From Mycolicibacterium fortuitum subsp. fortuitum (lineage in GTDB: Bacteria > Actinomycetota > Actinomycetes > Mycobacteriales > Mycobacteriaceae), in the NCBI RefSeq assembly GCF_022179545.1, contig NZ_AP025518.1:2294001-2358000 (forward strand): a DNA stretch of 64,000 nt. The letters are read 5' to 3'. Under the pieces are notes generated by a model, which saw nothing but the letters and a program-made list of their open reading frames with translations, searched no databases and was not told the DNA's origin. Below, one piece after another: positions 35,251 through 44,336 of this stretch (the first letter of the stretch is position 1; the number at the start of each line of letters is the position of its first letter). Position numbers and translations under genes: made by a program.

Positions 35251-36690
35251 TTAGACCACCAACGTCTGGGGCTGTGCACCGAGCGTGCCGGTGATGCTGT
35301 GCCAGGCCCGCGCCAACAGTTGCACCGCCTCTTCGAGTTCCGGTTCCGGCAGCGCATAAGGCAGTCGGATGAACCGTTCCAGCGTTCCGTCCACCCCGAA
35401 CCGTGGGCCCGCAGGCACATCCAGACCGAGCCGCATCGCGGCGGCCGACAGAGCAGTGCTCATCGGCGAGGGCAGCTTGACCCACAGCGACATCCCGCCG
35501 CGACCGTGCCCGGGCTGCCAGTCCGGGAGCTCGCGGGACAGCAATGCCACCAGGAACTCCCTACGGGCGCGCAGGATCTCGCGTCGCTCCGGCAGCACCT
35601 CGCCGCGCATGGCGAGCAGTTTGGCCGCGGCGAGTTGTTCGAGGATCGGGGTACCGAGGTCCACCGACGGCCGGATCGCGGCGATCGTGGCCAGCGTGCC
35701 GCGTTCGGCACGAATCCAGCCCACCCGTAGTCCGCCCCAGAATGATTTCGACATCGAGCCGATGGTCAGCACCAGATCATTGCGGGGGACCGAGGCGGCC
35801 AACGGCTCCGGTGGCGCCTCGTCGATCCACATGTCGGCGATCGACTCGTCGACGATGGTGCGGGTTCGCGTGTCGGAGATGATCTGTCCCAACCGCTTTC
35901 GCTCTGCGGCGGACATGGTGAACCCGGTCGGGTTGTGGCTGTCGGGGACAAGGTAGGCCAGGCTCGGCGCCAGTTGCCGCAGCGCGGCCTGCACGGCGTC
36001 CAGCTCCCAACCGTCCTCGGTGAGCGCGACGGGAACAGCCCGGGCTCCCGACGTCGAGATCGCCGAGAGCGCACCGTGATAGGTCGGTTGCTCGACGAGC
36101 ACCCGGTCACCGGGCTGGGTGTGGCTGGTCAGGATCAGACCGATGGCGTGCTGGGCGCCGCTGGTCACCATGATCTGACTCGGATCCGTGGGTAGCCCTC
36201 TGCGGCAATATCTCTCGGCGATCGCGGCCCGCAGCGGGCCGACGCCCATCAGTTCATGACCCGGCTCGCGCAGATAGGGGGCGATTTCGCGGGCGGCTTC
36301 GGCGAAGGCTTCCAACACGGCGGTACCCGGCGCGGACAGCGCAGCCGCGGCCAGGCTGACCGTCGGCGTGGTGGCGTCGGGCTGGACGTGGCCGGCAGCG
36401 GGCAGCGCGGTGATGCTGCGGGCTCCGCGGCGGGCGTGCAGGTAACCGTCCTCGCGGAGTTGGGCGAAGGCCGCGGTGACCGTTGTGCGCGACACACGCA
36501 GCGATTCGGCCAGTGCCCGTTCGGACGGTATGCGCGACCCGACCGGGACGCGGCCGTCCACGATCAGCAGCCGGATCGCGTCCGCCAGTCCGAGGTAGGC
36601 GGGGCCACTTTGGCTCGAGGTCCGCCAGTTACCCAGTTCCCGGGTTAAAAGGTCCACATCGAGGGCTCTTGCGGCCATATCTGTCGGCAT
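35251..36690 (-). CDS. MocR/GntR-type regulator with aminotransferase domain (YczR-like)
   Basis: 479 residues from the ATG at 36690; the open frame to 36816 crosses the divergent genes and is not real. The N-terminal GntR winged helix is seen in LADAIRLLIVDGRVPVGSRI and RALAESLRVSRTTVTAAF (residues 35-85). The fold-type I aminotransferase domain contains SGAQHAIGLIL, DSHNPTGFTMS and the PLP-Lys block GSMSKSFWGGLRVGWI. MocR proteins sense PLP or related ligands. It is divergent from a YczE-type membrane gene, the known YczR/YczE pairing. The intergenic region holds nested inverted half-sites (36704-36747). Confidence 0.87.
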   Translation of the reverse strand: MPTDMAARALDVDLLTRELGNWRTSSQSGPAYLGLADAIRLLIVDGRVPVGSRIPSERALAESLRVSRTTVTAAFAQLREDGYLHARRGARSITALPAAGHVQPDATTPTVSLAAAALSAPGTAVLEAFAEAAREIAPYLREPGHELMGVGPLRAAIAERYCRRGLPTDPSQIMVTSGAQHAIGLILTSHTQPGDRVLVEQPTYHGALSAISTSGARAVPVALTEDGWELDAVQAALRQLAPSLAYLVPDSHNPTGFTMSAAERKRLGQIISDTRTRTIVDESIADMWIDEAPPEPLAASVPRNDLVLTIGSMSKSFWGGLRVGWIRAERGTLATIAAIRPSVDLGTPILEQLAAAKLLAMRGEVLPERREILRARREFLVALLSRELPDWQPGHGRGGMSLWVKLPSPMSTALSAAAMRLGLDVPAGPRFGVDGTLERFIRLPYALPEPELEEAVQLLARAWHSITGTLGAQPQTLVV

Positions 36691-36703
36691 AATGAGGCCA
36701 GTA

Positions 36704-36747
36704 TGGTCTAACTGGCTATTGATAGACAAGCCAAAAGGCCGAGACCA
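36704..36747. promoter_or_regulatory. Nested inverted repeats between yczR and yczE units
   Basis: TGGTCT (36704-36709) mirrors AGACCA (36742-36747), GTCTA (36706-36710) mirrors TAGAC (36723-36727), and TGGCT (36713-36717) mirrors AGCCA (36729-36733). Several half-sites in one short divergent region fit MocR operators, which use repeated half-sites. Confidence 0.45.
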
Positions 36748-36754
36748 TTGCTGC

Positions 36755-36901
36755 ATGGCATCAAACTGGATTTCCCGATTGGCGGAGAATCTGCGCCGTC
36801 TGCACGATCCCGGCAACTACACCGGCGACCGCGACGTGGACGCCCGCCGGGTGCGCAGCGAACTCGACGCGATCCGCGTCCGATTCCCCGACCACGCATG
36901 A
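36755..36901 (+). CDS. 48-residue micro-ORF upstream of yczE
   Basis: ATG at 36755, stop TGA at 36899-36901, overlapping the yczE ATG within ATGA. The peptide starts MASNWISRLAENLRRLHDPG and continues with charged residues (NYTGDRDVDARRVRSELDAI). Soluble, basic then acidic, with no signal. The exact ATGA overlap argues for translational coupling with yczE and for a real coding sequence. I recognise no family. It may be a conserved leader protein or only a coupling device. Confidence 0.6.
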   Translation: MASNWISRLAENLRRLHDPGNYTGDRDVDARRVRSELDAIRVRFPDHA

Positions 36902-37614
36902 GGACGGCGTTCACCCGCGGCGCGCTCCTTTTGATCGGCCTGTGCGGCTACGGCGTGTCCATGGCGATGATGGTGCGCGCCGGGCTCGGCCTCGACCCGT
37001 GGGACGTCTTCCACCAGGGCCTGACCCGGCACACCCCGCTGAGCCTGGGCATGGCCTCGGCCGTCGTCGGCGTCGTCGTCCTGCTGGCCTGGATCCCGCT
37101 GCGCAACCGCCCGGGAATCGGGACCGTCGCCAACGTCATCGTCCTCGCCGTGACGGTGGACGCGACGCTGGCCGTGCTGCCCGAGCCCTCGGCGTTGCCG
37201 GCGAGCATCGCGATGTTGCTCGGCGGTGTCGTGCTCAACGCGATCAGCACGGTGCTCTACATCGGCGCGGGGCTGGGGCCGGGACCGCGAGACGGGCTGA
37301 TGACCGGCCTGGTCGCCCGTACCGGGTTGTCGGTGCGCCTGGTGCGCACCGCAATTGAGGCGACCGTGCTGGCAATCGGTTGGCTGATGGGCGGCACCGT
37401 CGGGATCGGCACTGTCGTTTACGCCTTCGGGATCGGCCCGCTCGTCCAGCTGTTCCTGCGGCTCACGCCACGGTCACTGCTGTTCCACGACTTCAGCGGC
37501 GGACGCGCCCGGGCGGAACGTGAACCGGTCACTACGATGAGCGAGTGGCCGCAGGGGAACTCACCGACTCGACAACCGGCGATGACGGAAACGGAACCGA
37601 CCCCGACCTGTTGA
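36898..37614 (+). CDS. YczE/YyaS-like membrane protein
   Basis: 238 residues from the ATG at 36898 (MRTAFTRGALLLIGLCGYG). Five or six hydrophobic helices follow, with the family signature GLGLDPWDVFHQGLTRHTP near residue 27 and the later repeat-like GAGLGPGPRDGLMTGL. This double Gly-Pro-x-Asp pattern marks the YczE family of integral membrane proteins, often paired with a divergent MocR regulator, as here. Role unknown, perhaps transport linked to PLP or amino acid metabolism. The last 70 nt overlap the next gene in another frame. Confidence 0.85.
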   Translation: MRTAFTRGALLLIGLCGYGVSMAMMVRAGLGLDPWDVFHQGLTRHTPLSLGMASAVVGVVVLLAWIPLRNRPGIGTVANVIVLAVTVDATLAVLPEPSALPASIAMLLGGVVLNAISTVLYIGAGLGPGPRDGLMTGLVARTGLSVRLVRTAIEATVLAIGWLMGGTVGIGTVVYAFGIGPLVQLFLRLTPRSLLFHDFSGGRARAEREPVTTMSEWPQGNSPTRQPAMTETEPTPTC

Positions 37615-38414
37615 TCGACTTCGCGAGGGTGAGCCTGAGGCGAGGCGGCAACACGCTCGTCGGGCCGATCACCTGGACCGTCGAACTCGACGAACGGTGG
37701 GTGGTGATCGGCCCCAACGGGGCGGGCAAGACCTCGCTGCTTCGGATCGCCGCAGCCACCGAACATCCCTCGTCGGGCACCGCATACGTGCTCGGTGAAC
37801 GGCTGGGCCGCACCGACATGTCCGAATTGCGGTCCCGCGTCGGGCTCAGCAGCTCGGCGCTGTCACAGCGGATTCCCGACAGCGAGGTGGTGCGCGACCT
37901 GGTTGTGTCGGCCGGCTACGCCGTACTGGGCCGCTGGCGCGAAGACTACGAGGACGTCGACTACGCCCAGGCCATCGACATGCTCGAAAGCGTCGGCGCC
38001 GAGCACCTCGCCGAGCGGACCTACGGGACGCTGTCGGAGGGCGAACGCAAACGCGTCCTGATCGCCCGCTCGCTCATGACAGACCCCGAACTGCTGCTGC
38101 TCGACGAACCGGCAGCCGGCCTCGATCTGGGCGGGCGTGAAGAGCTGGTGGCACGGTTGACGGATCTGGCCGCCGACCCCGACGCGCCGGCCATGGTGCT
38201 CGTCACCCATCATGTCGAGGAGATTCCGGTGGGATTCAGCCATGCGCTGATCCTGTCGGAAGGCAAGGCGGTTGCATCCGGTCTGCTGACCGAGGTGTTG
38301 ACTGCTGAGAACCTGTCCAAGGCGTTCGGCCAGTCGATCGCCCTTGATGTGATCGACGGGCGCTACTTCGCCCGGCGAACCCGGAGCCGCGCGGCTCATA
38401 GGAGGCGAGAATGA
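37545..38414 (+). CDS. ABC transporter ATP-binding protein
   Basis: 289 residues from a GTG at 37545. TACGAT at 37533-37538 ends 6 nt before it, so an internal leaderless transcript is possible. Walker A is GPNGAGKTS near residue 57, the signature is LSEGERKR, Walker B is LLLLDEPAAGLD, and the switch is VTHH. It resembles YlmA/YbbL-like ATPases. No permease gene is adjacent, although the YczE-like membrane protein overlaps its 5' end. Ortholog of Rv3041c. The stop overlaps the Nudix gene start by 4 nt. Confidence 0.88.
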   Translation: MAAGELTDSTTGDDGNGTDPDLLIDFARVSLRRGGNTLVGPITWTVELDERWVVIGPNGAGKTSLLRIAAATEHPSSGTAYVLGERLGRTDMSELRSRVGLSSSALSQRIPDSEVVRDLVVSAGYAVLGRWREDYEDVDYAQAIDMLESVGAEHLAERTYGTLSEGERKRVLIARSLMTDPELLLLDEPAAGLDLGGREELVARLTDLAADPDAPAMVLVTHHVEEIPVGFSHALILSEGKAVASGLLTEVLTAENLSKAFGQSIALDVIDGRYFARRTRSRAAHRRRE

Positions 38415-39250
38415 GCACAACGACCGACCCACTGGTGCCGCGTCCGGCGGCCACGGTGATGCTGGTCCGGGACGCCGCCGAATCGATCGAAGTCTTCATG
38501 ATGCGCAGGCACGCGGCGATGGAGTTCGTGGCCGGAGTGATGGTATTTCCCGGTGGCGGCGTCGACGACCGTGATCGCAATGCCGACATCGCCTGGTTCG
38601 GTCCGGAACCGGACTGGTGGGCCGAGCGTCTCGGCGTCGACACCGGACTGGCCGAGGCACTGGTGTGCGCGGCGGCCCGCGAGACGTTCGAGGAATCCGG
38701 GGTCCTGTTCGCCGGGCCCGCCAACGACCCTGACGGAATCGTCAGTGACGCGTCGGTCTACGGCGACGCGCGTGCCGCGCTGGCCAACCACTCGCTGTCC
38801 TTCGCCGACTTCCTCCGCGACGAGAAGCTGGTGCTCCGGGCCGACCTGCTGCGGCCGTGGGATAACTGGATCACCCCCAAAGAGGAACGCACGCGTCGCT
38901 ACGACACCTTCTTCTTCGTCGGCGCTCTGCCGGAGGGCCAACGGGCCGACGGCCAGAACACCGAAACCGACCGGGCGTTCTGGAGCACGCCGCAGGCCGG
39001 CCTCGACGACTTCGAACAGGGCAACTCGTTCCTGCTGCCACCGACCTGGACCCAGCTGAATTCGCTGGCCGGCCGAACCGTCGCCGACGTACTGGCCAGC
39101 GAGCGCAAGATCGTCCCCATCGAGCCGAACCTCTCCCTCGGGGAGGGCAGCTGGCAGATCGAGTTCTTCGACAGCGGCCGCTACAACGCAGCCAGGAACC
39201 ACCGGGCACCTCTGGGCCGGGGCCCGGCGACCGGGGAATCCGGCCAGTGA
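38411..39250 (+). CDS. Nudix hydrolase
   Basis: 279 residues. The Nudix box is discernible as [19 protein letters not shown] (REx2EExG core), following the [11 protein letters not shown] segment that normally precedes it. The protein resembles NUDT19-like acyl-CoA or nucleotide diphosphatases, which have an insertion between the Gly-rich loop and the Nudix box. An enoyl-CoA hydratase gene follows, overlapping by 4 nt, which favours an acyl-CoA-related substrate; this is an inference. Ortholog of Rv3040c. Confidence 0.85.
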   Translation: MSTTTDPLVPRPAATVMLVRDAAESIEVFMMRRHAAMEFVAGVMVFPGGGVDDRDRNADIAWFGPEPDWWAERLGVDTGLAEALVCAAARETFEESGVLFAGPANDPDGIVSDASVYGDARAALANHSLSFADFLRDEKLVLRADLLRPWDNWITPKEERTRRYDTFFFVGALPEGQRADGQNTETDRAFWSTPQAGLDDFEQGNSFLLPPTWTQLNSLAGRTVADVLASERKIVPIEPNLSLGEGSWQIEFFDSGRYNAARNHRAPLGRGPATGESGQ

Positions 39251-39918
39251 ACGAATTCGTCAACGTGATCGCCGGGGTGACGCCCGAACAGGACGGGGTC
39301 GGCACCCTCATGCTGTCGCGGCCCCCGACCAACGCCCTCACCCGGCAGATGTACCGCGAGATCGTCGCGGCCGCCCACGAGCTGGGTGAACGCACCGACA
39401 TCTCCGTGGTGATCCTGTTCGGTGGACATGAGATCTTCTGCGCCGGTGACGACGTGCCCGAGCTGCGCACGTTGAACGGGGCCGAGGTGGCTGCCGCAGA
39501 CGCCGCACTGCGGCAGTGCGTGGAGGCCGTCGCCGCCATACCCAAACCCACCGTGGCCGCGATCACCGGCTATGCCCTGGGCAGTGGGATGACCCTCGCG
39601 ATGGCCGCCGATTGGCGGGTCAGCGGCGACAACGTGAAGTTCGGAGCAACCGAGATCTTGGCCGGCCTGGCGCCCCGTGCCGGCGGCGGTGCCCGGTTGG
39701 CCGAGACGATCGGAGCCAGCAAGGCCAAGGAGATGGTGTTCAGCGGGCGGTTCGTGGGCGCCGAGGAAGCACTGGAGCTCGGGCTGATCGACCAGATGGT
39801 GGCACCCGACCATGTCTACGACGAGGCGCTGGCCTGGGCGCGGCGGTTCGTGGACCATCCGGTTGAGGTGTTGGCCGCGGCGAAGGCCGCGGTCGACGGA
39901 GGGGTGGACCGGCCCTGA
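39247..39918 (+). CDS. echA17: Enoyl-CoA hydratase/isomerase, EchA17-like, short C-terminus
   Basis: 223 residues from a GTG overlapping the previous stop by 4 nt. The crotonase fold shows [16 protein letters not shown] (oxyanion loop), [18 protein letters not shown] and both catalytic Glu positions ([10 protein letters not shown] and [10 protein letters not shown]). M. tuberculosis EchA17 is about 254 residues from memory; here the protein stops after [14 protein letters not shown], lacking about 30 C-terminal residues that form the last helix. No shifted frame restores it. It would hydrate 2-enoyl-CoA in fatty acid oxidation if the trimmed form is stable. Ortholog of Rv3039c. Confidence 0.85.
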   Translation: MNEFVNVIAGVTPEQDGVGTLMLSRPPTNALTRQMYREIVAAAHELGERTDISVVILFGGHEIFCAGDDVPELRTLNGAEVAAADAALRQCVEAVAAIPKPTVAAITGYALGSGMTLAMAADWRVSGDNVKFGATEILAGLAPRAGGGARLAETIGASKAKEMVFSGRFVGAEEALELGLIDQMVAPDHVYDEALAWARRFVDHPVEVLAAAKAAVDGGVDRP

Positions 39919-39952
39919 CGCCGACCCCACCCGGGCAGTTAGGCTGCCCTGC

Positions 39953-40954
39953 ATGACTGACATCAAGGATTCCGGCACCGACGCCGATATTGCCGGCATG
40001 CCGACTCCTAACCCGCACGCCACGGCCGAGCAGGTCGAAGCCGCGATGCACGACAGCAAGCTCGCGCAGGTGCTCTACCACGACTGGGAAGCCGAAACCT
40101 ACGACGAGAAGTGGTCGATCTCCTACGACCAGCGGTGCATCGACTACGCCCGCGGCCGGTTCGACGCCATCGTGCCCGAATCCGAGCAGCGCGAGCTGCC
40201 GTACGACCGCGCCCTCGAGTTGGGCTGTGGTACCGGCTTCTTCCTGCTCAACCTGGTTCAGTCCGGGGTGGCGCGACGCGGTTCGGTGACCGATCTGTCC
40301 CCGGGGATGGTCAAGGTGGCAACCCGCAACGGTCAGTCACTCGGTCTGGACATCGACGGAAAGGTCGCCGACGCCGAGGGCATCCCGTACGAGGACAACA
40401 CCTTCGACCTGGTCGTCGGTCACGCGGTGCTGCACCACATTCCCGATGTCGAGCTCTCGCTGCGCGAAGTGGTCCGGGTACTCAAGCCGGGCGGCCGCTT
40501 CGTGTTTGCCGGGGAGCCCACCACGGTCGGCAACAAGTACGCCCGTGAACTGTCCACCCTGACCTGGCACGCGACCACCAACCTCACCAAGCTGCCTTGG
40601 CTCAGCGGGTGGCGCCGTCCCCAGGCCGAACTCGACGAATCCTCGCGCGCCGCGGCCCTGGAGGCCGTCGTCGACCTGCACACCTTCGACCCCGCTGATC
40701 TGGAGCGCATGGCCTCCAACGCCGGAGCGGTCGAAGTCCGCACCGCCAGCGAGGAATTCACCGCAGCGATGCTCGGCTGGCCCGTACGCACCTTCGAGGC
40801 CGCGGTGCCGCCCGGGCGTCTCGGCTGGGGTTGGGCCAAGTTCGCGTTCAACAGCTGGACCACGCTCAGTTGGGTCGACGCCAACGTCTGGCGCCGCGTG
40901 GTTCCCAAGGGTTGGTTCTACAACGTGATGGTCACCGGGGTTAAACCGTCGTAG
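39953..40954 (+). CDS. SAM-dependent methyltransferase
   Basis: 333 residues from the ATG at 39953. TAGGCT at 39940-39945 ends 7 nt before it, suggesting a leaderless mRNA. SAM motif I is ALELGCGTGFFLLNL near residue 87. Motif II/III follows with DNTFDLVVGHAVLHHIPDV and LREVVRVLKPGGRFVFAGEP. The upstream frame to 39812 is the echA17 region. Ortholog of Rv3038c. Near the MGLP genes but not proven to belong to that pathway. Confidence 0.87.
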   Translation: MTDIKDSGTDADIAGMPTPNPHATAEQVEAAMHDSKLAQVLYHDWEAETYDEKWSISYDQRCIDYARGRFDAIVPESEQRELPYDRALELGCGTGFFLLNLVQSGVARRGSVTDLSPGMVKVATRNGQSLGLDIDGKVADAEGIPYEDNTFDLVVGHAVLHHIPDVELSLREVVRVLKPGGRFVFAGEPTTVGNKYARELSTLTWHATTNLTKLPWLSGWRRPQAELDESSRAAALEAVVDLHTFDPADLERMASNAGAVEVRTASEEFTAAMLGWPVRTFEAAVPPGRLGWGWAKFAFNSWTTLSWVDANVWRRVVPKGWFYNVMVTGVKPS

Positions 40955-40971
40955 GTTTCGATCCCGCCGCC

Positions 40972-42126
40972 GTGGCGTATCTGCGGTCGACGGCGGGCGT
41001 GCAGGCGCTGGGCGAGGTGGCCGGCCGCCACCTCTCCGGGGCCAGTCTGGTCAGCGACATCGCCGCTGTCCGTAAGCAATTCGGCGATCACGCCGGAATT
41101 CTGGTGGAGACCGTACAGCTGAGGCGCCGGGCCGCGGCCAAGTTCGACGACCCGAGCCGATGGCTGTTCACCGACGAGGCGCTGCAACAGGCCACGGCCG
41201 CACCGGTTGCCGCCCATCGGGCCCGCAGGCTGACCGGGGCGCGCGTACATGACGCCACCTGCTCCATCGGCAGTGAGCTTGTGGCCCTGCGCGATTGCGC
41301 AGCAGCACTGGTCGGCAGCGACCTCGATCCGGTGCGACTGGCGATGGCCGCCAACAACCTCGATGCCGGCGGTGCCTCCGTCCCACTGTGCCGCGCCGAC
41401 GCGCTGGCGCCGATAACCCGCGACACCGTCGTCATCATCGACCCGGCCCGCCGCACCGGTGGCCGGCGCCGCTTCGACCCGCGGGCCTACACCCCGGCGC
41501 TCGACGCGGTGCTGGACGTCTACCGCGACCGGGACCTGGTGGTGAAATGCGCTCCGGGAATCGATTTCGATGCGCTCACCGAGATGGGATTTGCCGGCGA
41601 GATCGAGGTGACGTCTCTGGGCGGCAGTGTGCGCGAAGCCTGCCTGTGGTCACCGGGTCTGACAGAACCGGGTATCCGGCGCCGCGCCAGCATGCTCGAA
41701 ACCGGTGAAGAGATCAGCGACGCCGAACCAGACGATTGCGATGTCGCCGACGCCGGGCGCTGGATCGTCGACCCCGACGGTGCGGTGGTGCGTGCCGGTC
41801 TGGTGCGGCACTACGCCGCGCGACACGGGCTGTGGCAGCTCGACCCCGACATCGCCTATCTGTCCGGTGACGAGTTGCCTGCCGGGGTGCGCGGTTTCGA
41901 GGTCCTCGAACAGCTACAATTCCAGGCCCGCAGGTTGCGGGCCGCGCTGGCGGCGCGATCGGTAGGGGCGCTGGAAATCCTGGTTCGCGGCGTCGATGTG
42001 GATCCCGATGCGTTGCGCGCCCGGATGCGGCTGCGGGGCACCGAGCACCTGGCGGTGGTGATCGCGCGGCTCGGTTCCGGGGCGGCCAGTCGGGCAACGG
42101 CATTCATTTGTCGCCCGTCTCGATAA
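40972..42126 (+). CDS. SAM-dependent methyltransferase with THUMP-like C-terminal domain
   Basis: 384 residues from a GTG at 40972; the codons before it (GFDPAA) look like conserved coding sequence but offer no start codon after the in-frame stop. Motif I appears as VHDATCSIGSELVAL. Then come LVGSDLDPVRLAMAANNL and the catalytic-site DPARRTGGRRRFDP, typical of RNA-modifying enzymes. The C-terminal THUMP-like part is PAGVRGFEVLEQLQFQARRL onward. A tRNA or rRNA methyltransferase is likely. Ortholog of Rv3037c, which has also been listed with the MGLP cluster by position. Confidence 0.82.
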   Translation: MAYLRSTAGVQALGEVAGRHLSGASLVSDIAAVRKQFGDHAGILVETVQLRRRAAAKFDDPSRWLFTDEALQQATAAPVAAHRARRLTGARVHDATCSIGSELVALRDCAAALVGSDLDPVRLAMAANNLDAGGASVPLCRADALAPITRDTVVIIDPARRTGGRRRFDPRAYTPALDAVLDVYRDRDLVVKCAPGIDFDALTEMGFAGEIEVTSLGGSVREACLWSPGLTEPGIRRRASMLETGEEISDAEPDDCDVADAGRWIVDPDGAVVRAGLVRHYAARHGLWQLDPDIAYLSGDELPAGVRGFEVLEQLQFQARRLRAALAARSVGALEILVRGVDVDPDALRARMRLRGTEHLAVVIARLGSGAASRATAFICRPSR

Positions 42127-42200
42127 GTGCAACGTACCCTGAACGAAACACGCCGGTGGATCCATCGGTGTGAGTTGATCGCCTGCGAGGACGACTGACG

Positions 42201-42890
42201 ATGCGAATTCCCTCTGTGACAGCGCTGCTGGCAGCCGGTGCGCTGCTCGGCTGGCTCGGCATGCCCGTAGTGGCGGCGCAGTCGGCCTGTGTCGATCTCG
42301 GCGGCACCGTCGACAGTGATCAGGTATGTCAGGTGCACACCGCCAACGCGTCCTACGCCCTGGATTACAGGTTCCCGGTCAACTACCCCGATCAGCAGGC
42401 GGTGGCCGCATACCTGATCCAGACCCGCGACGGCTTCGTCAACGTTTCGGACATGCCCGGATCACGCGATCAGCCGTACGTCCTGGATGCCCGAGGAACC
42501 GCCTACAGCTCCGGTACGCCACCGCACACCCAGAGCCTGGTGTTCGAGGTGTATCAAAACGTCGGCGGCGCCCACCCCCAAACCTGGTACAAGACGTTCA
42601 ACTACAACCTGGCGACCCGGGCGCCGATCACGTTCGACACCTTGTTCAAGCCCGGCTCCAGGCCGCTGGACGTGGTCTTCCCGATCGTGCAGCGCGAACT
42701 ACAGAAGCAGTCCGGTGTCGAACAGGCCATCTCACCGACCATCGGTCTGGATCCCACGCACTATCAGAACTTCGCGATCACCGACGATTCGGTCATCTTC
42801 TTCTTCGGCCAGGGTGAGCTGCTACCCGAGGCCGCCGGCGCCAGCCAGGCCAATGTCCCGCGGTCGGCGATAGCGGCTCTGCTGGCCTGA
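42201..42890 (+). CDS. Secreted DUF3298 family protein (Rv3036c/TB22.2-like)
   Basis: 229 residues with a signal peptide (SVTALLAAGALLGWLGMPVVAA, cleaved near residue 26). Mature features are QSACVDLGG, YALDYRFPVNYPDQQAVAAY and a late block YQNFAITDDSVIFFFGQGEL, characteristic of DUF3298/RsiV-like C-terminal domains. The M. tuberculosis ortholog is an abundant secreted antigen with reported esterase activity. Exported to the cell wall. It converges on the Rv3035-like lipoprotein gene. Confidence 0.85.
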   Translation: MRIPSVTALLAAGALLGWLGMPVVAAQSACVDLGGTVDSDQVCQVHTANASYALDYRFPVNYPDQQAVAAYLIQTRDGFVNVSDMPGSRDQPYVLDARGTAYSSGTPPHTQSLVFEVYQNVGGAHPQTWYKTFNYNLATRAPITFDTLFKPGSRPLDVVFPIVQRELQKQSGVEQAISPTIGLDPTHYQNFAITDDSVIFFFGQGELLPEAAGASQANVPRSAIAALLA

Positions 42891-42911
42891 TCTGCGGCGC
42901 GGCCAGGGCGA

Positions 42912-44195
42912 TCAAGCCGGCGCGAACCCGTACACCTGACCGTCGCTGGTGGCGGTGACGATCCGGTGGTCGTGGCCGATCGAAACCCCCACCGGCCAGC
43001 CCGTGGCCTCGGGAACGGGATAACTGTTGAGGGTGTGTCCGTCGGCCGTGTCGAAGACCAACAGGCTCTGGCCGTGTCCGCCTTCGCGGGCGACCGTGTA
43101 GCCGACGCCGTCCGCACGGCTTGACGTGGTCAGCGGTACGACGTCGTCACGCGTCCAGGCGATCTCGCCGTGGTCCCCGGTGTCGCGCACCGCAGTCAGC
43201 TTCGCCTCCGGCCCGCCACCGGCCACGATCAGCCCGTCGGGTGACACCGACGGCGGGGTCTGGGCCAGGTAGTTCAAGGGCACCGACCATTTCGGTGTGC
43301 CGTCGGCCGAGTTGAGCGCCCACAGTTTTTGGTCGCGGCCGTTGACGTACACCGTCGCCCCGTCGGCCGACAGGACCGGGCTGGCCAGTGGTCCGCGGCC
43401 TACGGCGGTGCTCGTCCATTCCTGCGTCAGCAAGGTTTCCTCGCCTGGGTGGTAGCGCAATCCCATCAGCACCGGCGCCTCGGCACCGGGCTGCCACACG
43501 CTGAGCACCACGATGCGGGTCTGGTGCGAGAACGCCGGCGCGGCCGCCACCGGGCAGCGGGACCGGGCCGGTTGGCAGTCGCCGAGACCGCGCTGTGAAT
43601 CGGTGGGGTCCACCCCGGAGACGAGGTCCATGGGTGTGCCCTCGACGGTGCCGCGATGCCCGTTGAACACCAGCACCTGGCCCAGATGGGTCACCACCAG
43701 CAGTTGGCCGTCATCGAGAAGCCGGGGTGTGGTCGGCATGCCGATCACCGGCTGGCGCCAGCGGATCCACTGCGTCGGCGGGAAGGACAGGATGGTGCCG
43801 GGCTGGCCTATGTAGACATTGTCGAATCCGTCGAATAGGGGACTGGACCAGCCACCGCCCAACACCAGCCGGGTGCACCAACGCTGGCGGGCGTTGTTGT
43901 CGGCCTCCCACACCATCAGCGAGCAGCCCCCGGCAGTCTGCGCGTTGACCGCCAGGCGGTTGTCTGCGCTCAGTGCGACCTGGGCCCCGAGCTCACCCTT
44001 GACCGACCTGCTCCACTCCAGCCGGAGCGCCTCCGGTCCACGCGACCGGACGTAACTGCTGTTGGCGGCGTCGCCGTACTGCGCTGACCAGCCTTGTGCG
44101 GCCTGCGCGTCCACCCACGAATCGGTGTTCTCGCAACCGGCGAGCAGGCCCGTGAACAGCACCGCGACCGCCAGTGCAAGGTATCGCCGGAACAC
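42912..44195 (-). CDS. PQQ-like beta-propeller lipoprotein (Rv3035-like)
   Basis: 427 residues from a GTG at 44195, with AAAGGA 5 nt upstream; the frame to 45221 overlaps other genes and is not real. Lipobox LLAGC with Cys21. Propeller blades are indicated by repeated segments such as GGGWSSPLFDGFDNVYIG, TTPRLLDDGQLLVVTHLG and GDGTPKWS-like ALNSADGTPKWSVPL. A surface-exposed propeller scaffold is likely. It lies in the MGLP neighbourhood, but a role there is unproven. Confidence 0.83.
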   Translation of the reverse strand: MFRRYLALAVAVLFTGLLAGCENTDSWVDAQAAQGWSAQYGDAANSSYVRSRGPEALRLEWSRSVKGELGAQVALSADNRLAVNAQTAGGCSLMVWEADNNARQRWCTRLVLGGGWSSPLFDGFDNVYIGQPGTILSFPPTQWIRWRQPVIGMPTTPRLLDDGQLLVVTHLGQVLVFNGHRGTVEGTPMDLVSGVDPTDSQRGLGDCQPARSRCPVAAAPAFSHQTRIVVLSVWQPGAEAPVLMGLRYHPGEETLLTQEWTSTAVGRGPLASPVLSADGATVYVNGRDQKLWALNSADGTPKWSVPLNYLAQTPPSVSPDGLIVAGGGPEAKLTAVRDTGDHGEIAWTRDDVVPLTTSSRADGVGYTVAREGGHGQSLLVFDTADGHTLNSYPVPEATGWPVGVSIGHDHRIVTATSDGQVYGFAPA

Positions 44196-44336
44196 GATGT
44201 CCTTTCGTCGCCGAACACGCGGAGCGCCCGTAATTGTGACCTCGTGAGGGTAACCCGGCGGCGCTGTGGTCCTGGGTGCGGTACACGGGCGGCGACCTGA
44301 GAACCCGTTCTGCGGCCTCAAGTAGGCTGTCCGGCC

